From Methanosphaera sp. WGK6 (lineage in GTDB: Archaea > Methanobacteriota > Methanobacteria > Methanobacteriales > Methanobacteriaceae): DNA of 64,000 bases. Below are positions 27,601-36,940 of this stretch, piece by piece. The stretch covers positions 1 through 64,000 of the forward strand of contig NZ_JRWK01000007.1 in the NCBI RefSeq assembly GCF_001729965.1. The letters run 5' to 3'. Under the pieces are notes generated by a model, which saw only the letters and a program-made list of their open reading frames with translations, ran no database searches and was not told where the DNA came from. The translations under genes and the position numbers were made by a program. How positions within the stretch are numbered: the stretch's first letter is position 1; the number at the start of each line of letters is the position of its first letter.

Positions 27601-29333
27601 GTTTTATTAATTATATTACCAGAAAGTAATATTTTACTTCCATTTGCTATTACACCATTTTTCATGGTTCCATCATTATTAAAGTATGTTGTATAATTTT
27701 CATTAGTTATTACTATTACATCAGATGATGGTAAGTTATTTTCAACAACATTGCTTGTTGATACATTTACTGCTAAATTACCATTAAGCATACCTGATAG
27801 TAATGTATTGTTAGTTATTGTGTTATTTGTATTACTTGTAGCTGCAACAACAGTGTAATCACGTGTTGTGTTTATTATATTTCCTGTTATTGTGTTATTA
27901 TGTCCATTTATGGATATGTAATTATTCATTGTATTATTTATTACATTTGCATATCCTGTTAATCTTAATGCATAACCATATTGTGTGTTAGGTACATCGA
28001 TTGTATTGTTAATTATTGTTGTATTGTATCCTACTGTTGTAGTGTAGAATGCGAATGATGGTGTGGTTGTTGTAAGCATTGTTGAAAGTAATGTGGATGG
28101 TTGTATGTTTATGAATTGGTTGTTTTCTATTAAGTGATTTATTGTAAGATTTAGTTTTGCAGATCTTGCTGCACTTACTTCATAAATACCTGTTGATTTA
28201 TTAAATATATTTCCACGGATTGTTGCTTGTCCAAATCCTATGTATATATCACATTGATCGTTGTTTTCAAAAGTACAATTTTCAACTAATGTTTGTACAT
28301 CATCAACATTGTATACAGTGTAATAGTCAAGTGTTCCTGTGTTCATTGCTACACCAGGACCAAATTTATATCCACTGCTTCCATCATATGCTTTACCATT
28401 ACGGAATGTACAGTTGATTACACTTATGATTTTATCGTTAGTTACACTTCCCCAACGAGCATAGTTATCAGTGAATAATGAATTATATACATATGCTGTA
28501 CCTTTGTTGTATATGATACCTGCATTTCCTGTACTGTCTGATTTACAGTTAGAGTCAAATACACTGTTATTTACTGTTAATGTTGCATCAGGACGGTTTC
28601 TTAATGCTGCACCTACACCACAGAAGTTTGAGTAGAAGTATACATTATCTACACTTAGTGTTGCATAGTTATCTATTGGTGCTAGTTTATAAGCAGCTAA
28701 GCTACTTCCACCTTTCACCCATCCTTTTTGGAAAGTCATGTTTGTAATGGTTATTTTTCCATTACCTTCTGTGATGTTCATGAACCAATTACCAGTTGCA
28801 TTAACATAGCTTTTCCATACACTGGATGAGCCCCAATAAAACCCTGTTTCTTGAATAGTGTAATTTGCTTCACCATCAAAGACTGTTTTATTGATTCCAG
28901 AACCTATGAAGTTAATTGTGTTAGCTCCAGATACTGTTAAGTTAGTATTTCCAACTCCTTTATATACCCCTTCAGCAATGTGTATATTATATATACCACT
29001 ATCAGTTGTTGAAGTAATTGCTTTTCCAATAGTTTTAAAAGGAGTAGTACTAGAACTACCATCGTTTTCATCAGATCCTGTTGAATCAGATACATAATAA
29101 TCTACAGATTCACCTTCACTTTTAATTGTCTTAGTTGTTACTGTGTTCTTATTATCACTAACAGAAGTAGCAAGAGTATCTGAAGATAAACTATCAGATA
29201 CACTACTTACACTAGATGTACTTACATCTGTACTATTACTTGATGTGTCCTCAGCAGAGAGTGCTGTGAGTCCAACAAGTAAGAATACTAGTGTTACTAA
29301 TAAGAACATATGTTTTATATTCTTATGTTTCAT
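24609..29333 (-). CDS. Adhesin-like protein 3: DUF1565-type/beta-helix protein with Ig-like domains
   Basis: A 1574-residue secreted protein. Signal peptide (MFLLVTLVFLLVGLTALSA), a Ser/Thr-rich linker, then a DUF1565-like opening (YYVSDSTGSDENDG, PFKTIGKAI, IHIAEGVYKG), long Asn-rich beta-helix blocks, and three Ig-like domains at the C-terminus. Block boundaries show ITNENYTTYF and LTDDTYNTYF. Its N-terminal 400 residues and C-terminal 300 residues are nearly identical to adhesin 4, while the middle differs more, indicating tandem duplication followed by divergence or conversion. GGAG lies upstream of the ATG. No wall anchor is visible. Confidence 0.85.
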   Translation of the reverse strand: MKHKNIKHMFLLVTLVFLLVGLTALSAEDTSSNSTDVSTSSVSSVSDSLSSDTLATSVSDNKNTVTTKTIKSEGESVDYYVSDSTGSDENDGSSSTTPFKTIGKAITSTTDSGIYNIHIAEGVYKGVGNTNLTVSGANTINFIGSGINKTVFDGEANYTIQETGFYWGSSSVWKSYVNATGNWFMNITEGNGKITITNMTFQKGWVKGGSSLAAYKLAPIDNYATLSVDNVYFYSNFCGVGAALRNRPDATLTVNNSVFDSNCKSDSTGNAGIIYNKGTAYVYNSLFTDNYARWGSVTNDKIISVINCTFRNGKAYDGSSGYKFGPGVAMNTGTLDYYTVYNVDDVQTLVENCTFENNDQCDIYIGFGQATIRGNIFNKSTGIYEVSAARSAKLNLTINHLIENNQFINIQPSTLLSTMLTTTTPSFAFYTTTVGYNTTIINNTIDVPNTQYGYALRLTGYANVINNTMNNYISINGHNNTITGNIINTTRDYTVVAATSNTNNTITNNTLLSGMLNGNLAVNVSTSNVVENNLPSSDVIVITNENYTTYFNNDGTMKNGVIANGSKILLSGNIINKTFIFDNIKVLVTNETEAQLVNSTIITINDATISLNGIIINNTDSTTEYAVLLNSTGNKIVNSQIIVNTTNTVRAVIIDADGNTITGTTINVTGPSLDVDWSGYPVGLGKNIGLLIRSSNNLINSSRINVTFQGNGTTYGSVYGIEIQSPVATEVVHGNEIRSTRVYVTGDIYAYALNMVRADNTASSLSYFTAESNFMAYAMQLSGPAKNNTIAGYATAIAPTAAYGAYVTGQWSGTITNNSFEKYYIQNVNSSNAYGIVLEGVSNTIIGNATYTIHGTVSEPISLTNANNTEIYSITLNQYTTDVNSQIATVTNSSNVTFRINTMSSSKGTGVNIVNSSTINVTSNYINIGNVTGGNDAVKSENSSNVVIEANTPVIGLLTDDTYNTYFDENSKLREITFDFITIGGDLHNKDLIFNKSVDIRNAANYTIYNGTITFEGNATGTSNLTKININNVDKPALVTDLNNTAQVNIYLKYGNITVTGDNATAIISERKPATQQVYISVQYENITVTGKNATYVYYTGNATTSTVTGVMETIYSNINVTADDTSIVYDINSATIYFRYNNVAQSGKNTVTILSDKGVISYSNGFQYNKIVASGENITVINAVNKIGTTSSYIYYNNINLTSNNPTTAITIDGRYNYVAYNNITVNTYNGETPIISAANNSSYVRFNNLVSYDICGDNAVEHTGVTITGNTPTYLPVILTVNNITGFVNQVNTITATITDLGGKNYVDGTVIFADANGKVIGTATIDNGVATTDYVPSHIMDSTITVTYNGNGVYDTKNTTAKLVIKRLPTTIKVDPVTAHIGDVITLTATITDSENNAITNGKVIFKVNGKTLRDAEGNTIYATVKDGKYVVENITVLSGWAKTSSVITAVYGGYGDFENSRSNTTFTVTKREAKATIDSVTAKAGETVTFTVKLTDDITVTGGKVVFKLNGKTLRDDNGKVLYGTVTDGVAKVTYTLPAKMSAKTYTITSVFSSGIYNRAESNATLTITK

Positions 29334-29703
29334 TATTTTATATTCTCCAAAATAATTATATTAACTTCATAAAAATTATTCCATATTATAAAAACATTTT
29401 TAAGTTAAATATAAAAAAAATTACTAACATTTGTATATAAAGTTAACATAATATTCTATATCTTGAATAAGATATTTATAATTTGATATAATTTAAAATA
29501 AATTTGAATAATATAATAAAAATAATATAATAAAAATACAAATACAAAAAATAAATTTAATATTAATTAACATACATATCCCAAAAAATATATGAAAAAA
29601 AATCATATCATGATATTAAAAGAAAATACTAATTCAAATCATGAAAAAGAAAAAAAAATATGATGAGAATAATAAATATATCCCCATCATGTCAAAAAAA
29701 AGA
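29334..29703. other. Intergenic region between adhesins 3 and 4
   Basis: About 370 AT-rich bases with no gene. It must hold the adhesin 3 promoter (leader with GGAG and a TTATAATATGG-like box near 29380-29395) and the 3' end of adhesin 4. The 16-base string ATATTTATAATTTGAT at about 29472-29487 recurs upstream of adhesin 4 at 34638-34653, so part of the 5' flank was duplicated together with the gene. Confidence 0.4.
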
Positions 29704-32700
29704 CTATTTTGTTACAGTTAATGTTGCATTTGCTTCTGCTCTATTATATATTCCACTTGAGAATACAGATGTTAATGTGTATGTTTTTGCACTCATTTTA
29801 GCAGGTAGTGTGTATGTTACTTTAGCTACACCATCTGTTACTGTACCATAGAGTACATTTCCATTATCATCTCTGAGTGTTTTACCATTGAGTTTAAATA
29901 CAACTTTTCCACCAGTTACTGTGATGTTATCAGTTAGTTTAACTGTGAATGTTACAGTTTCACCAGCTTTAGTAGTTACTGAGTCAACAGTTGCTTTTAC
30001 TTCACGTTTTGTAACAGTAAATGTTGTGTTAATTCTAGAACTTTCAAAGTCACCATATCCACCATATACTGCAGTGATTACTGAACTTGTTTTTGCCCAG
30101 CCTGATAGTACAGTTATATTTTCTACAACATATTTACCATCTTTTACTGTTGCATATATAGTGTTACCTTCAGCATCTCTTAGTGTTTTACCATTTACTT
30201 TAAATATTACTTTACCATTTGTAATAGCATTGTTTTCACTGTCAGTTATTGTAGCAGTTAGTGTTATTACATCACCAATATATGCTGTTACTGGGTCAAC
30301 TTTGATAGTTGTTGGTAATCTTTTTATTACAATGTTAGCTGTGGTGTTTTTAGTATCATAAACTCCATTTCCAGTATATGTTACAGTTATTGTTGAATCC
30401 ATAATGTGACTTGGCACATAATCTATTGTTGCTACACCATTATCTATTGTAGCAGTACCTATAACTTTACCATTTGCATTAGTGAATGTTACTAATCCTT
30501 CAACATTATTATTACCAGCCAAATCTGTAACTTTAGCTGTGATTGTATTTTCTTGGTTTACAAATCCTGTAATATCATTCATTGTTACTATAACTTGAAC
30601 ATACTCCGGAGTATTACCACTGATAGTTACACCAGGTATTGCTTCTACAGCAGCATTACCACATACATCATAAGCAGATATGTAATTATCAGTTACACGT
30701 GAATTATTTACTACTGAAACTACAGGTGTATTTTTGTTATATGTATTTATAGTAATATTATTCTGAGATACATAATTATTACGTCCATCAAGTGTAATAG
30801 CAGTTATTGGATTATTACTAGTTAAATTTATATTATTTCCTTGGAAATAACCAGAACGACTTCCTATTTTATTTGTAGCATAAATTACTGATACATTATC
30901 TCCATTTAATGAAACATTATTATAACTGAAACCACTATATTGATAATATAATGCATATTCGTTAGCTAATATTGTTATTACATTTTTACCAGATTGACTT
31001 ACATTATTATAATCCAAACACATATCAACAGCATTTGCATTAAATACTATTGAATTATCTTCAGCTTGTACAGTTATATTTGATCTAGCTATTCTTAGTT
31101 GTCCACTTATAGTATTTCCTGTAACATTTCCAGTATAATAAACCACTGTCGCATTTTTACCTTTAAGTATTATGTTAGTTTGATATAAATAAACTGTATT
31201 TAATTGCGTGTCAGATTTACGTTCAGATATTACTGCTGTTACATTATCTCCTGTAACTGTAATTTTACTTCTATATATACAAATATTTGATTGTATGGTG
31301 TTATTTAAATCTGTGATTATTGCAGGTTTATTTACATTATTTATATTAGGTCCATCAATTGTGATTCCAGATATGTTTCCTCTAGCGATTATTGTTCCAT
31401 TATATATTGTATAGTTTCCTGCATTTCTCATTTCAATAGTTTTATTGAATATTAAATCATGATTATATAAATCCCCACCAAGTACTAAGTATGTTACATT
31501 AATATTGTCTCTTATTACAGAATTTTCATCAAAGTATGTGTTGTACGTATCCTCTGTTAATAATCCTATAACAGGTGTATTTGCTTCAATTGTTACATCT
31601 GTTGAATTAGTACTTGTTACTGCATCATTTCCACAAGTGACATTTCCTATATTTAACTTATTTCCAGTTATATTTATATCACTAGAATTTACTATAACTA
31701 CACCTTCACCATTATTAGAATACATACTAGTAGCATACATAGTTAAATTACGGGAATCAGTGATTAATGCAAACTGTGGATTTTCACAATGCATATACCT
31801 AGTTCCCCAGTAAATATAAGAATTGTTTGTATTAGTTAATGAATATATTATTCCATTATTTCCATAGAAATGTCCTTCATTCCAAGTATTACTAATATTT
31901 ATATTAGATGCACATTCTATTACTATTCCATATCCATTTTCAGAATTTATATTTTGAACTATGTATTTATTAAATGTTGTGTTTGTTATAGTTCCTGACC
32001 ATTGTCCTGTTACATATGCACCGTATGCATTTGTTGTTGCTGTTACTGTTGCATATCCACCAAATTCATTATTTTTAGCTGGTCCTGATAATTGTAGTGC
32101 GTATGCTGTGTTATTACTAGTTGCTGTGAAACGAGAGTTTGAGTCTGTGATTGTGTTATCTGCTCTTACTATGTTTAATGCATAAGCATACATATCTCCG
32201 GTAACTGTTACTCGAGTACTTGTTATTTCATTTCCAGTGACTGTTTTTGTTGCATCTGGTGATTGAATTTCTATACCATATACTGAGCCATAAGTTGTTC
32301 CATTTGCTTGTGTTTTAACAGTTATTGTTGAACTAGCTATTAGATTATTTGATGATCTTATTAATAGTCCAATATTTTTTCCAAGTCCAACTGGATATCC
32401 TGACCAGTCCACATCAAGAGAAGGACCAACTACATCAATTGTTGTTCCATTAATTGTGTTTTCATCTGCATCAATTACTAGTGCATGGATTGTATTTGTT
32501 GTGTTAACAATTATTTTGGATTTTGTTATTTTATTTTTTGTTGAATTTAAGAGTATTGCATAATCAAGTGTTGAATCTGTGTTATTTATTGTAACATCAT
32601 TTAACATGATTGCTGCATTATTTCTTGTCATTATTGTTGAATTAATGAGTGTTGCATTGGTATTTTCACTAGTTACTAATAATTTAACATCATCAAAGAT

Positions 32701-34440
32701 AAATTTCTTATTAATTATTTTACCTGAGAATATTACTTTATTTCCACTAATAATTGCACCATTTTTTATGGTACCATCATTATTAAAGTAATTTGCATAG
32801 TTTTCATTAGTTATTGTAATTATATCTGCTTTTGGTAAATTGTTTTCTACAGTGTTTTTTGTTGTGTTCATATCTACTGATAGGTCACCTTTTAGTACCT
32901 CTGTTATTAATGTGTTGTTTGTAACTGTGTTATTTAATCTACTGTTGGATGCTATGATTGTGTATTCTTTGTTTGTGTTTATGGTGTTTCCTGTTATCGT
33001 GTTATTGTTTCCTTCTACTGCTATGTAGTTGTTCATTGTGTTGTTTATTACATTTGCGTATCCTGTTAATCTTAGTCCATAACCATATCTTACATTTGGT
33101 ACGTCGATTGTGTTGTTGATTATTGTTGTATTGTATCCTAGAGCTGTTGAGTAGAATGCGAATGATGGTGTGGTTGTTGTGAGCATTGTTGCAAGTAATG
33201 TGGATGGTTGCATGTTTATGAATTGGTTGTTTTCTATGAGGTGTGTTACTGTAAGGTTTACTTTTGCTGATCTTGCTGCACTTACTTCATAAATACCTGT
33301 TGATTTGTTAAATACATTTCCACGGATTGTTGCTTGTCCAAACCCTATATGTACATCACATTGTTGGTTGTTTTCAAATGTACAGTTTTCTACAAGTGTT
33401 TTTATACCTTCAACATCATATACTACAAAATAGTCAAGAGATCCTGTGTTCATATAGATTCCTGTTCCACTTTTAAATCCACTATTTCCATCATATGCAA
33501 TACCATTACGGAATGTACAGTTAATTACGCTTAAGTCACGATCATTAGTTACACTTCCCCAACGAGCATAGTTATCAGTGAATAATGAATTATATACATA
33601 TGCTGTACCATTGTTGTATATGATACCTGCATTTCCTGTACTGTCTGATTTACGGTTTGAATCAAATATACTGTTATTTACTGTTAATGTTGCTCCTGGA
33701 CGGTTTCTTAATGCTGAACCTACACCACAGAAGTTGGAATAGAAATATACATTATCTACATTTAGTGTTGCATAGTTGTCTATAGGTGCTATTTTATAGA
33801 GTGATGTTGCACTTCCACCTTTTACCCATCCTTTCTGGAATGTCATGTTAGTAATTGTGATTTTTCCATTACCTTCTGTAATGTTCATAAACCAGTTACC
33901 TGTACCATTATCATAGTATCTCCAGACATCTGATGATCCCCATACGAAGTCTCCATATCTTATTGTATAATTTGCTTCACCGTCAAAGACTGTTTTATTA
34001 ATGCCTGTTCTTATGAAGTTAATATGGTTATTTCCAGATACTGTTAGGTTAGTATTTCCTATGCCTTTATATACTCCTTCAGCAATGTGTATATTGTATA
34101 CACCATTACTTGTGGTTGAATTAATTGCTTTTTCAATAGTTTTGAAAGCAGTATCCTCAGATTTACCTGTATTATCATCAGATCCTTTTGAATCAGATAC
34201 ATAGTAATTTACTGTTTCTTCTTCACTTTTAATTGTTTTAGTTGTTACTGTGTTCTTATTATCACTAGCAGAAGTAGCAAGAGTATCTGAAGATAAACTA
34301 TCAGATACACTACTTACACTAGATGTACTTACATCAGTACTGTTACTTGATGTGTCAGCAGCAGAGAGTGCTGTAAGTCCAACAAGTAAGAATACTAGTG
34401 TTACTAATAAGAATACAGATTTAATATTCTTATTTTTCAT
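29704..34440 (-). CDS. Adhesin-like protein 4: close paralogue of adhesin 3
   Basis: A 1578-residue secreted protein with the same plan as adhesin 3: signal peptide (VFLLVTLVFLLVGLTALSA), DUF1565-like opening (YYVSDSKGSDDNTG, AFKTIEKAI, IHIAEGVYKGIG), Asn-rich beta-helix blocks with ITNENYANYF and LTEDTYNTYF boundaries, and three C-terminal Ig-like domains. I set the start at the ATG at 34440, which aligns with the adhesin 3 start; a TTG at 34452 is part of the TTGGAG ribosome binding site. The stretch around residues 870-930 (NINISNTWNEGHFYGNN and following) differs from adhesin 3 and is the clearest region of divergence. First of the four paralogues in transcription direction. Confidence 0.85.
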   Translation of the reverse strand: MKNKNIKSVFLLVTLVFLLVGLTALSAADTSSNSTDVSTSSVSSVSDSLSSDTLATSASDNKNTVTTKTIKSEEETVNYYVSDSKGSDDNTGKSEDTAFKTIEKAINSTTSNGVYNIHIAEGVYKGIGNTNLTVSGNNHINFIRTGINKTVFDGEANYTIRYGDFVWGSSDVWRYYDNGTGNWFMNITEGNGKITITNMTFQKGWVKGGSATSLYKIAPIDNYATLNVDNVYFYSNFCGVGSALRNRPGATLTVNNSIFDSNRKSDSTGNAGIIYNNGTAYVYNSLFTDNYARWGSVTNDRDLSVINCTFRNGIAYDGNSGFKSGTGIYMNTGSLDYFVVYDVEGIKTLVENCTFENNQQCDVHIGFGQATIRGNVFNKSTGIYEVSAARSAKVNLTVTHLIENNQFINMQPSTLLATMLTTTTPSFAFYSTALGYNTTIINNTIDVPNVRYGYGLRLTGYANVINNTMNNYIAVEGNNNTITGNTINTNKEYTIIASNSRLNNTVTNNTLITEVLKGDLSVDMNTTKNTVENNLPKADIITITNENYANYFNNDGTIKNGAIISGNKVIFSGKIINKKFIFDDVKLLVTSENTNATLINSTIMTRNNAAIMLNDVTINNTDSTLDYAILLNSTKNKITKSKIIVNTTNTIHALVIDADENTINGTTIDVVGPSLDVDWSGYPVGLGKNIGLLIRSSNNLIASSTITVKTQANGTTYGSVYGIEIQSPDATKTVTGNEITSTRVTVTGDMYAYALNIVRADNTITDSNSRFTATSNNTAYALQLSGPAKNNEFGGYATVTATTNAYGAYVTGQWSGTITNTTFNKYIVQNINSENGYGIVIECASNINISNTWNEGHFYGNNGIIYSLTNTNNSYIYWGTRYMHCENPQFALITDSRNLTMYATSMYSNNGEGVVIVNSSDINITGNKLNIGNVTCGNDAVTSTNSTDVTIEANTPVIGLLTEDTYNTYFDENSVIRDNINVTYLVLGGDLYNHDLIFNKTIEMRNAGNYTIYNGTIIARGNISGITIDGPNINNVNKPAIITDLNNTIQSNICIYRSKITVTGDNVTAVISERKSDTQLNTVYLYQTNIILKGKNATVVYYTGNVTGNTISGQLRIARSNITVQAEDNSIVFNANAVDMCLDYNNVSQSGKNVITILANEYALYYQYSGFSYNNVSLNGDNVSVIYATNKIGSRSGYFQGNNINLTSNNPITAITLDGRNNYVSQNNITINTYNKNTPVVSVVNNSRVTDNYISAYDVCGNAAVEAIPGVTISGNTPEYVQVIVTMNDITGFVNQENTITAKVTDLAGNNNVEGLVTFTNANGKVIGTATIDNGVATIDYVPSHIMDSTITVTYTGNGVYDTKNTTANIVIKRLPTTIKVDPVTAYIGDVITLTATITDSENNAITNGKVIFKVNGKTLRDAEGNTIYATVKDGKYVVENITVLSGWAKTSSVITAVYGGYGDFESSRINTTFTVTKREVKATVDSVTTKAGETVTFTVKLTDNITVTGGKVVFKLNGKTLRDDNGNVLYGTVTDGVAKVTYTLPAKMSAKTYTLTSVFSSGIYNRAEANATLTVTK

Positions 34441-34838
34441 TATATTCTCCAAAAAATGTTTTTTATAATATGAAAAAAATTAACTATACTATTATCCCTT
34501 ATAAGTAATAAAAAAAAGAGGATTAAACAATAGGAAAATCCCATAAATACATGAAAACATCCCCATACACCTAAAACCCCCAATTACCACTAAAAAAGGG
34601 AAAACCAAAGTTAATCAAATTATATATATATATAGAAATATTTATAATTTGATGAAAAATAAAAGAAAATTGAATAATAACTATAAGTTAATACTTTAAA
34701 ATAAATTTAAATTAATTAATAACTGTTTAATTTTGTAAGATAAAGTGAATTATTAAATTTAAATATAATCTTATTTAGAATAAAAATCATATATTACATA
34801 TAGATATAATAAATTTCTTTAAATTTGGTGTTAATTAG
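34441..34838. other. Divergent promoter region between adhesin 4 and atwA
   Basis: About 400 bases without a gene. On the left is the adhesin 4 leader with TTGGAG. An 11-bp inverted repeat lies at 34614-34653. On the right, TATA-like sequence ATATTACATATAGATATAA near 34790-34810 and GGTG before the ATG belong to atwA. A short (AT)n run occurs at 34620-34634. Confidence 0.4.
34614..34653. repeat. 11-bp inverted repeat between divergent genes
   Basis: ATCAAATTATA at 34614-34624 and TATAATTTGAT at 34643-34653 are perfect complements with an 18-base AT-rich spacer. They lie between the leftward adhesin 4 and rightward atwA genes. As in the adhesin 1 and 2 promoters, the loop is TATA-like, but the arm sequence is different. 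Confidence 0.4.
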
Positions 34839-36524
34839 ATGATAAAAGTAGAAAATTTAACTAAGATTTATAAATTAAATAACAATAATCGAATTAAAGC
34901 ATTAGATAATGTTTCCTTTGAAATTAATGATGGAGAAATATTTGGAATTATGGGTGTTAGTGGTTCTGGTAAATCAACACTCATGCGTATTTTAAGAGGT
35001 GTGGAGGAATTTGATGAGGGTACTATTACTGTAGATGATATTGTAATTACTCCAGAAAATTATTCCGAATATAAAAATGATTTAAAGGATAAAACTGCTA
35101 TTCATCTTCAAAGATCATTTGGATTATGGTCTGAAACTGCAATAGAAAATGTTATTCATAAACTTGTTGGAATAAAAACAGGTGATGAAACAACAACAGA
35201 TATTAATGAAGTTAAAGATGATTATTATGATGAAGCATTAGATATTCTGGATACTGTTGGTCTTAAGGAAAAAGCAGATCATTTTGCTCCTGTTCTTAGT
35301 GGTGGTGAAAAGCAAAGACTTGTTCTTGCAAGACAACTTGCTAAAAAGCCAGAAATACTTTTACTTGATGAACCTGCTACTATGAGTAGTCCTAAGAAGA
35401 GATTGGAAATTCTTAAAACTATTAAAAGAATTAATGAAAAATATAATACAACAGTTATTGTAGTATCACATCAACCTGAAATTCAGAAATTCTTATGTAG
35501 TAGAACAATGCTCTTATTTAATGGTAAAGTAGAGGAAGTTAATGATACTGAAACTATTATTGATAAATTTTTATCAAATGAAGAATCAATATATCCAATA
35601 GCCGATATGGATAGAAGTGAACCTATTATAAAAGTACGTAATTTAACTAAAGATTTCTACTTATACAAGGGAGGTCATGTTCTTACAATTAATGATATAA
35701 ATTTTGATGTGAATAAAGGTGAAATATTATCAATAATTGGACCTACAGGGTCTGGAAAAACAGAAATTCTACGTATGATTGCAGGATTTGAACAACCAGA
35801 TAGTGGTAGTATTGAAATACTAACTAATGATACATGGACTAAAATGGATGAATATGGTGAAAATCGTATGAATATCCGTAAAAATATGGGATTCATGCAT
35901 CAAGAATTTGCATTAACACCACACACACCAATATTAGAACAAATAGGTTCAAAATTATCACCAAAAATGGATAATGTATATGAAAAAGCATTGAAAAAAG
36001 CTGATGAATTAGGATTAAGTAAGGAATCATTAGATATTATATATCAATTAACAGATCTTTCAAGAAATGATGCTATACTTAAATTACAAAAAGTTAATCT
36101 AGGACCCGAAGTTTTAGAATTATTATTCCCTACAATAGAACAAGATGAAATAATAAACTACTCTAAACCAGTATTTGAAGCACTTGACTTACCATTACCA
36201 TTATTATCAAGACAATTTATTGAATTATCTGGTGGTCAAAAAGTAAGAGTAGCTATTGCAACAGTACTTGCATCAAATCCAGATATTTTAATACTTGACG
36301 AACCATTTGGAGATTTAGATCCTGTTACTTTACGAATTGTTGCTAATTCTCTTAAAAAAATTAATGAAGAATTAGGCACTACAATAATTCTAGTAAGTCA
36401 TACTATGGAATTTGTAAAAGAAGTATCTACTAGATGTATACTTATTAATAAAGGAGAACTAGTAGCTGAAGGAGATCCGGAAATAGTAACAAATAAATTT
36501 ATTGAATCAGAAGATATTGAATAA
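34839..36524 (+). CDS. atwA: Methyl-CoM reductase activation component A2 (AtwA), tandem ABC ATPase
   Basis: A 561-residue soluble protein with two ABC cassettes. The first has GVSGSGKST, SGGEKQRLVLARQ and LLLDEPATM; the second, from about residue 265, has GPTGSGKTE, SGGQKVRVAIATVL and ILDEPFGDLDP. There are no membrane segments. This layout and length match component A2 of the methyl-coenzyme M reductase system, which uses ATP in the reductive activation of the nickel enzyme. It follows a TATA-rich upstream region and GGTG. A uspA gene begins 14 bases after its stop, so the two likely form an operon. Another two-domain ABC ATPase cannot be wholly excluded, but the match to AtwA is good. Confidence 0.8.
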   Translation: MIKVENLTKIYKLNNNNRIKALDNVSFEINDGEIFGIMGVSGSGKSTLMRILRGVEEFDEGTITVDDIVITPENYSEYKNDLKDKTAIHLQRSFGLWSETAIENVIHKLVGIKTGDETTTDINEVKDDYYDEALDILDTVGLKEKADHFAPVLSGGEKQRLVLARQLAKKPEILLLDEPATMSSPKKRLEILKTIKRINEKYNTTVIVVSHQPEIQKFLCSRTMLLFNGKVEEVNDTETIIDKFLSNEESIYPIADMDRSEPIIKVRNLTKDFYLYKGGHVLTINDINFDVNKGEILSIIGPTGSGKTEILRMIAGFEQPDSGSIEILTNDTWTKMDEYGENRMNIRKNMGFMHQEFALTPHTPILEQIGSKLSPKMDNVYEKALKKADELGLSKESLDIIYQLTDLSRNDAILKLQKVNLGPEVLELLFPTIEQDEIINYSKPVFEALDLPLPLLSRQFIELSGGQKVRVAIATVLASNPDILILDEPFGDLDPVTLRIVANSLKKINEELGTTIILVSHTMEFVKEVSTRCILINKGELVAEGDPEIVTNKFIESEDIE

Positions 36525-36538
36525 TAGGAGTTAATATT

Positions 36539-36931
36539 ATGTTTAATAAAATATTAGTACCAACAGATGGTTCCGAGTTATCTAAAAAAGCAGCAATTGA
36601 AGCTATAGACTTAGCAAAAAATCTTGATTCTACAATTGTTGTTACCCATATTATGGATCAAAAAGTACCTTTAGCTTATGAAGAACAAGAAGCAAGAGCA
36701 AATAAGTATATTAATGAAATTATTGATCTTGCAGTTGAAGAAGATGTTAAAGTAGAAAGTATGATTTTATTTGGAAGTCCAGAATTTGATATTGAAAAAG
36801 TTGCAAGAAAAAGTGAAGCGGATGTTATTGTAATGGGTTCACGTGGAACAGGACTTAAATCTAAATTATTAGGTAGTTTTACACAAGCTACACTAAAACA
36901 TGTAGATTTACCAATAATTATTATTAAATAA
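36539..36931 (+). CDS. Universal stress protein (UspA family)
   Basis: A 130-residue single-domain Usp protein. It begins MFNKILVPTDGSELSKKA, has the middle V-THIMD strand, and ends with the ATP-binding motif GSRGTGLKSKLLGSFTQ followed by HVDLPIIIIK. The G-2x-G-9x-G(S/T) pattern indicates an ATP-binding subtype. Ribosome binding site GGAG precedes the ATG, and it is probably co-transcribed with atwA, which may reflect stress control of reductase activation. It converges with the cbiZ gene, 9 bases apart. Confidence 0.85.
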   Translation: MFNKILVPTDGSELSKKAAIEAIDLAKNLDSTIVVTHIMDQKVPLAYEEQEARANKYINEIIDLAVEEDVKVESMILFGSPEFDIEKVARKSEADVIVMGSRGTGLKSKLLGSFTQATLKHVDLPIIIIK

Positions 36932-36940
36932 ACACCTACT

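Noticed and set aside
34620-34634. AT dinucleotide run as a phase-variation tract
   Set aside because: Only about seven units long, outside any coding region, and unremarkable at this base composition.
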